Positions 46,267 through 50,217 of a DNA stretch of 50,217 nt are shown piece by piece. This stretch comes from a virus: positions 1-50,217 of the IMG/VR virus record IMGVR_UViG_3300046522_000083; one strand, given 5' to 3'. Both the position numbers and the translations under genes were made by a program. The notes beneath the pieces are model-generated. The model was not told the origin of the DNA. It saw only the letters and a program-made list of their open reading frames with translations, and did no database searches. Position 1 is the first letter of the stretch, and the number at the start of each line of letters is the position of its first letter.

Positions 46267-46807
46267 GCTGGGCTGCTCCTTCGAGGCACTGCTTGGCCTC
46301 TGCTTGGCGGCGCGTGGTCAGGCCCTTGATGCGGACCTTCTTGCCGTTGATGGTGCCCTTGTCATACATGAGCATAGCCTTGCAGCCTTCCACGAGACGG
46401 CCCCGAGCGAAGAGCTGCCCCACGCTGCCCTTAACGGTAGCCTCCACGCCCACGTTGTAGGCAAAGCGGGTGGTGGCTATCTGGGTCGGAATGGGGAAGC
46501 TGCCGAAGCCGGGGATGCGGGCTACGAGGGGCCCATAGTAGGACCGCTCGATCTCCTCCGCGAGGATGGTGCGGCACTCCGCCTTGGTGCGGTGGAGGGA
46601 CAGGCGGACCTTGTAGGGTCCCTGCCCAGAGTTGCCGAAGCAGTCGGTGAGTACACCAACAGCATCATAGTAGGGCTTTGAGTTGCCCTGCGCGTCAGCA
46701 ACGAAGCCTTCGTCCTTGACGAGGTACGGGACCACTGAGGCTACCACAAGGGCAGCGGCACCTACGCCACCCGCGAGGGCAGCATTACGCTTAGTCGCGA
46801 GGGACAT
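46259..46807 (-). CDS. Phage lysozyme, GH24, SAR-endolysin type (182 aa)
   Basis: The N-terminal segment (NAALAGGVGAAALVVASVVP) is a weak, Ala/Gly-rich membrane helix as in signal-arrest-release endolysins. The active site follows: KDEG (Glu33), then YYDAVGVLTDCFGNSG with Asp and Thr as in T4/P21-type lysozymes. It cuts peptidoglycan glycan strands. The ATG at 46807 has AAGGAG 9 nt upstream, better than the ATG at 46816. The SAR helix means it can be exported by the host Sec system and activated when the membrane is depolarised. Confidence 0.9.
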   Translation of the reverse strand: MSLATKRNAALAGGVGAAALVVASVVPYLVKDEGFVADAQGNSKPYYDAVGVLTDCFGNSGQGPYKVRLSLHRTKAECRTILAEEIERSYYGPLVARIPGFGSFPIPTQIATTRFAYNVGVEATVKGSVGQLFARGRLVEGCKAMLMYDKGTINGKKVRIKGLTTRRQAEAKQCLEGAAQHD

Positions 46808-47018
46808 GGGGGTCATCTCCTTGGGGCATGACGCGGAGGACCGCCACCACGATGGTTAGGACGAGGAGGACAGTCTTCAGCCAGTCAGGCGAGGAGTAGT
46901 CCACGATGAGGGGAGCGAACCGGTCGATAGCTTCGAGCAGGGCCATGAAGTACAGGCCGTACATGCTCCAAGCCCTCGACGCGATGGCCTTCCATTCGGG
47001 GTGAAGGAAGTTATGCAC
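46791..47018 (-). CDS. Holin candidate of the lysis cassette (75 aa)
   Basis: Reads MHNFLHPEWKAIASRAWSMY, GLYFMALLEAIDRFAPLIVD and DWLKTVLLVLTIVVAVLRVM. Two hydrophobic segments and an N-terminal WKAIASRAWS stretch resemble phage holin-like proteins found next to SAR lysozymes. The start is GTG 47018, overlapping the stop of the upstream 56-aa gene. It overlaps the lysozyme start by 17 nt. It would time lysis by collapsing the membrane potential. Confidence 0.7.
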   Translation of the reverse strand: MHNFLHPEWKAIASRAWSMYGLYFMALLEAIDRFAPLIVDYSSPDWLKTVLLVLTIVVAVLRVMPQGDDPHVPRD

Positions 47019-47181
47019 GGGGCACCACTCCTCCCTCCCAGACGAACCAGAAGGTGCAGCATGGGAGCAGGTTCACGCAGAGCCGCTTGTTGTAGCTGGC
47101 ATAGTGTGCGCCCACCCACAGGCTGCCCCAACGGAAGATGAAGCCCGCCTTAACTGGGGCGAGCGAAGCCAAACGGGCCAT
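47011..47181 (-). CDS. Conserved-type small aromatic protein (56 aa)
   Basis: Reads MARLASLAPVKAGFIFRWGS, LWVGAHYASYNKRLCVNLLP, then CCTFWFVWEGGVVPRA. I recognise the pattern of LWVGAHYSPYNRR-type phage proteins of unknown function, small and Trp/Tyr/Cys-rich; this is by memory only. ATG 47181 has GGAGG 9 nt upstream and lies in the end of the endonuclease gene; its stop overlaps the holin start. Its beta-hairpin look and position suggest membrane or virion association, not demonstrated. Confidence 0.68.
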   Translation of the reverse strand: MARLASLAPVKAGFIFRWGSLWVGAHYASYNKRLCVNLLPCCTFWFVWEGGVVPRA

Positions 47182-47632
47182 TCTTGATGACCTCCATAGG
47201 GTCTTTGTCTGGACCCTTCTCTCTCAACCAATCATCGGGAGGGAGCTTGTCGCAGAACTTGATGTCATGCTTCTTGCACCACATGGCGTAGGTCGTCTTG
47301 GACCCCTTGGTGATGGGTGCTGAGCTGCGGGTGAATACGAGCCTGATGTCAAGCTCTGGGTACTGGGCCCTGACCAGAAGGTGCTTGGCCCGGTCGGATG
47401 CATCAAAGATACCCTTGCCCTCAAGGATGATCCCATTGGGCAGGAGGAAGTCCGGGGTGTACTTGTGCTCCGACTGCGGCATGATGTACGGTATCTTGAA
47501 GTCCTCGAAGCGGACCTCTAGGCCCGCCCCGTGTATCTTCGCCGCGATCTTCTCTTCGAGGCCCGAGCGGTAGCCAAACTTAACGCCTCTGGCTTGCCGC
47601 TCTTTGGCCCACTGAGGGACGGCTCTTGGCAT
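47150..47632 (-). CDS. Endonuclease I / Holliday-junction resolvase, T7 gp3-like (160 aa)
   Basis: Active-site series as in T7 gp3: YRSGLEEKIA (Glu26), KYTPDFLLPNGIILEGKG (Asp61, Glu71, Lys73). T7 gp3 has 149 residues with E20, D55, E65 and K67, a constant shift of six. It resolves branched DNA before packaging and degrades host DNA. The C-terminus (PMEVIKNGPFGFARPS) overlaps the start of the 56-aa gene. Confidence 0.94.
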   Translation of the reverse strand: MPRAVPQWAKERQARGVKFGYRSGLEEKIAAKIHGAGLEVRFEDFKIPYIMPQSEHKYTPDFLLPNGIILEGKGIFDASDRAKHLLVRAQYPELDIRLVFTRSSAPITKGSKTTYAMWCKKHDIKFCDKLPPDDWLREKGPDKDPMEVIKNGPFGFARPS

Positions 47633-47634
47633 GT

Positions 47635-47856
47635 CTACTTCGCGCTGGAGAGTGCCACAGCTGCCAAGATCATCCGAGCCTGCTCAAGCTCATACTGGAG
47701 GGTGTCCCGCTCCTGAGTGATGCTTGCGAGGCGAACCTCGAAGTCGGTGATCTGGTTGCGTATGGTCTCCTGAAGCTGCTCGTTGTCGGCCCTCAGGCTG
47801 TCCCGCTGTTCGGTGACATCCGCGAGGGATGCCTCCAGTTCTGCTTTCGTTGCCAT
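47635..47856 (-). CDS. Coiled-coil protein (73 aa)
   Basis: Nearly continuous heptads: MATKAELEASLADVTEQRDS, LRADNEQLQETIRNQITDFE, then RLASITQERDTLQYELEQAR, ending AVALSSAK. CTAAGGAGACCCG precedes the ATG. It lies between the esterase-like gene and endonuclease I. A dimerising scaffold or an adaptor for the esterase-like protein is possible; unknown. Confidence 0.72.
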   Translation of the reverse strand: MATKAELEASLADVTEQRDSLRADNEQLQETIRNQITDFEVRLASITQERDTLQYELEQARMILAAVALSSAK

Positions 47857-47865
47857 CGGGTCTCC

Positions 47866-50217
47866 TTAGGCTGCGAGTGGCTGTGAGGTTGCCAGTGGCA
47901 TTGCCTCGATTGCGTTGTTGTCCACGATCTGGTTGCGGACGTTAGAGCCTACCACAGAGCCAGACGCGAAGTTGGGCTCGTAGTAGACCGTCACGGCACC
48001 AGCTGGCAGAGCCGAGGCTAGGGTGATCCGGACCGTCGTAGAGTTGACCTTCGATACCGAGCTGACGGTCAGATTGCTCGTGCCATCATTGACACGCCAT
48101 CCACCGTACTGCCCCGAGGGTGTCGAGAAGTCGGTGCCTGCACATCCAGCTGGGTAGCTGATGGTCACGTCGAGGGTGTTAGACCCCGAGCGAGCCGCTG
48201 AGACTGCTTCAGGCCCACGCCACGCCACGGAGGTGACCCCAAAGGCGAAGGCTACGGCCTTGGCGTTCTGCCTTGCAGCCCGCTGGTAGCCATCGTCTGC
48301 GCCGCCTGTGGTCGCATCGAAGTTGATCATCGGCCCTAGGTGCGCCCCGTAGTTGGACGAGTTGCCACAGGCTAGGTGCCCGGTGTCAGCTGCGATCCAT
48401 ACGTTGTGCCTGAGGCCCATGGAGTACCGCTGGAGGCGAACCATGTCATTGACGTTGATGACATCTGAGGCGTACCTAGCGCACGGCTGGATGATGATCG
48501 GTGCATCGGGCTGCCCGTAGGTCGTCCTGATGTCATCCAGATGCAGGTAGCTTTCGGCATCCCACGTCTGCTTGTGGCTGTAGTTAGCCGGGTTGATCGT
48601 GTGGGCGTTCTCCTCGCACTGCGCGTGGAGGATGAAGAGCTTCGAGTTCCGGACCTCTTCGATTGCGTCGAGGGTAGGGAACAAGCCGCCTGCATAGGTG
48701 CCCGTGATCGTGCAGCCCGTACCAGTGCCACCTGTCGTGGTGGTGCCATTCGGGGGCAGGACCGTGTAGTTGCCAATGGCGTTGACAGAGACCGTGAGTA
48801 CAGCCCCGCCTCCACCAATCGTGGCGACCGTTACGCTTGCCCCAGTCTGGCCGGGGACCACAGTGCCACCATCTAGGGGAAGTACGTCGCCTACCGTATA
48901 GCCAGCACCACCAGCAGCCACGATGGCAGACCCGAGGATCATACCGTTGCCGAGGTTACCTCTGACGTGGGCTGTCTCATCTCGCCAGTATTGGCCGTAA
49001 GGGGTCAAGTCGCCGGGGTTGGCATACTTCAGCATCGAGGTGCCCCCGACGCATGTCCTGTTGCTGACACCCACGGTGAACCGGCCCTGATGCTTGCCCA
49101 AGAGGGTAGCCAGTGTCGGGATGAAGGAGCGCTGAATGGAGTTGGAACCTGTGGTGCCATCCCCGGAGCCGCTGTCAACGAACTGGAAGGCCATGTTGGA
49201 CTGCCCGGAGCCCACGCCCCAGTAGCGCCAATCCCAGAAGGTGTTCTGCCCGCTGTAGTAGTCGTTCAGCCACATCGAAATGCGCTGGCACTCTTCGTTC
49301 GACATCGGGGTGGCAGACTGGAAGACGATGGTCTCCGCGATCTGCCCGTTGAACTGAGCGGACGATGCGCCCGAGGAGCCGAGCACGAAGCGCTGACCTG
49401 TAGCCGACGCGACGTTGTGCTTGCGGCCTGACCAGTGCATACGGTCATCACCACCACCAGCCATGGTGTCACCGGTCTGGTTAAACCACGTGACCTCCCA
49501 CCCGTTGGTGTCGCTTGGGGCACTCTCATCCAGTGAGAGGGACTTGGGCTTATTATAGACGCACTCGGAGACACCACCAATCGGGTCGTTACCCGTGGTA
49601 GGCGTGGAGGCGATCAGGATGCCGTTGCTTGTGGTGCCGTAGCCTACGAGGACCGAGATGGCCGAGGCTGAGGCAACTCCGGGGCGGGGCAGGGGATTGG
49701 TCGCTGAGGCAAAGCCTAGACGCTTGTGCACCACGAAGACCGTGAGGTTAGCCGTGCCGCCCACGTCCATCCAAGCAGCCGTGGTGGCTAGCGTGAGGCC
49801 CGTGTTGCCGTAGTCGATATACGCGCCATTGTAGTTCGCCGGGGCATTCGGGAAGATCAGCTTCGGGCGGGTGCCTGAGGTGGCGAAGTTGCGGGCATTG
49901 CCACTCTGGTCATTGGCGTTGGCGATGGTGAAGTTGATGCCATCACCACAGCTTGCCCAATCGGTGCCGGGGACAGGCGGACCTATAGACCCATCGGCGA
50001 GGAAGCTGGCAGTTCTCAGGGTGTTGCCACTGTCACGGACCTGAAACATCTGGCCGGTGCCATAGGCTGCCCTGATGCGGCGACCCGTAGAGATCGCGAA
50101 GGCCATGGGCTGCGAGGCGAGCGCGGGGTCCAGAGGCGTGAGGGGAGCGGGGCCCCCACCAGCGCCCAATGGGGTCCCCTTGAGGCCTGCGCCATTCTTG
50201 GTGTTACCCCGCCAGTC
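47866..50217 (-). CDS. Body of the 791-aa LamG-like/SASA esterase protein (starts at 151 across the junction)
   Basis: After residue 24 (encoded at 151-80), residues to about 330 look like a concanavalin/LamG-type beta sandwich (ANANDQSGNARNFATSGTRP, GQIAETIVFQSATP). A SASA/GDSL-type esterase follows, with GVGSGQSNMAFQF (nucleophile Ser348) and a candidate His in DTGHLACGNS. Inserted Gly-rich strands (AGGAGYTVGDVLPLDGG) resemble repeats of tail spikes, and the C-terminus is a beta domain (VSKVNSTTVRITLASALPAG). It may deacetylate host surface polysaccharide as part of the virion. It is encoded between SSB and endonuclease I, not with the tail genes. Stop at 47866. Confidence 0.85.
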   Translation of the reverse strand, partial: DWRGNTKNGAGLKGTPLGAGGGPAPLTPLDPALASQPMAFAISTGRRIRAAYGTGQMFQVRDSGNTLRTASFLADGSIGPPVPGTDWASCGDGINFTIANANDQSGNARNFATSGTRPKLIFPNAPANYNGAYIDYGNTGLTLATTAAWMDVGGTANLTVFVVHKRLGFASATNPLPRPGVASASAISVLVGYGTTSNGILIASTPTTGNDPIGGVSECVYNKPKSLSLDESAPSDTNGWEVTWFNQTGDTMAGGGDDRMHWSGRKHNVASATGQRFVLGSSGASSAQFNGQIAETIVFQSATPMSNEECQRISMWLNDYYSGQNTFWDWRYWGVGSGQSNMAFQFVDSGSGDGTTGSNSIQRSFIPTLATLLGKHQGRFTVGVSNRTCVGGTSMLKYANPGDLTPYGQYWRDETAHVRGNLGNGMILGSAIVAAGGAGYTVGDVLPLDGGTVVPGQTGASVTVATIGGGGAVLTVSVNAIGNYTVLPPNGTTTTGGTGTGCTITGTYAGGLFPTLDAIEEVRNSKLFILHAQCEENAHTINPANYSHKQTWDAESYLHLDDIRTTYGQPDAPIIIQPCARYASDVINVNDMVRLQRYSMGLRHNVWIAADTGHLACGNSSNYGAHLGPMINFDATTGGADDGYQRAARQNAKAVAFAFGVTSVAWRGPEAVSAARSGSNTLDVTISYPAGCAGTDFSTPSGQYGGWRVNDGTSNLTVSSVSKVNSTTVRITLASALPAGAVTVYYEPNFASGSVVGSNVRNQIVDNNAIEAMPLATSQPLAA
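50091..50217. repeat. Terminal direct repeat, copy 2 (assembly closure)
   Basis: Exact copy of bases 1-127. It lies within the esterase-like gene. Collapsing the two copies closes the map. Confidence 0.95.

Noticed and set aside
1-50217. Many open frames on the plus strand, some over 200 aa (e.g. 21424-22386, 31619-32530, 37110-38000)
   Set aside because: They lie opposite clear genes of known families, have no ribosome-binding sites and show no recognisable protein. They result from high GC and biased codons.
1-50217. tRNA genes, rRNA, CRISPR arrays, insertion sequences
   Set aside because: None seen: no cloverleaf-type T-loop/CCA arrangement, no regularly spaced repeats, and no transposase motifs.

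Overview
The window is the genome of a T7-like podovirus (Autographiviridae type), closed into a circle on paper. Every convincing gene is on the minus strand, so transcription runs from high to low coordinates. It carries a single-subunit phage RNA polymerase, a T7-type replication set (SSB, endonuclease I, ligase, primase-helicase, DNA polymerase, 5'-3' exonuclease) and the T7 virion and packaging series (portal, scaffold, capsid, tail tubular A and B, internal core proteins, tail fibre, small and large terminase). The DNA is GC-rich and many small genes overlap by 1-8 nt. Gene content suggests a Gram-negative host, because there are spanins, lipoproteins and a SAR-type lysozyme. An alphaproteobacterium is a guess from gene style only. 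Bases 1-127 repeat exactly at 50091-50217 and lie inside one reading frame, so the unique length is 50,090 bp and the window ends are assembly ends, not virion ends.

Layout in transcription order. (1) About 1.1 kb without genes (13909-15032) lies between the large terminase and the first early gene. It holds a phage promoter (14921-14941), inverted repeats, short direct repeats and a sigma70-like promoter. The true terminal repeat and the concatemer junction should be here. (2) The early region (13908 down to 6781) holds many tiny overlapping genes, many of them single-span membrane peptides. It also holds a tyrosine integrase (8319-9089), a tiny very basic protein just after it, and several terminator hairpins. 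(3) The phage RNA polymerase (6759-4030) is followed directly by a terminator-like hairpin and a phage promoter. (4) Next come a run of small unknown genes and a lipoprotein/membrane cluster (3931-1573), SSB, two small proteins, and a 791-aa esterase-like protein that crosses the window ends (151 to 1, then 50090 to 47866). (5) Endonuclease I, a compact lysis cassette (holin candidate, SAR lysozyme, spanins, amidase; 47181-44949), ligase, primase-helicase, DNA polymerase and exonuclease follow, interspersed with small genes. (6) The virion block runs from portal to tail fibre (35251-18965), with a terminator after the capsid gene as in T7. A second holin candidate and the terminase genes follow.

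How it works together. Host RNA polymerase probably starts in the gene-poor region and expresses the early genes, integrase and phage polymerase. The phage polymerase then reads three identical promoters whose ACTGACTATA core resembles T7 ACTCACTATA. Each is followed by a hairpin in the new transcript. The integrase suggests that this T7-like phage can also integrate. Unusual traits are cell-wall hydrolase domains moved to the C-terminus of the gp15-like core protein with foreign codon use, an esterase/spike gene outside the tail block, a lipoprotein frame overlapping the amidase, several TTG starts with strong Shine-Dalgarno sequences, and about eighteen membrane microproteins.
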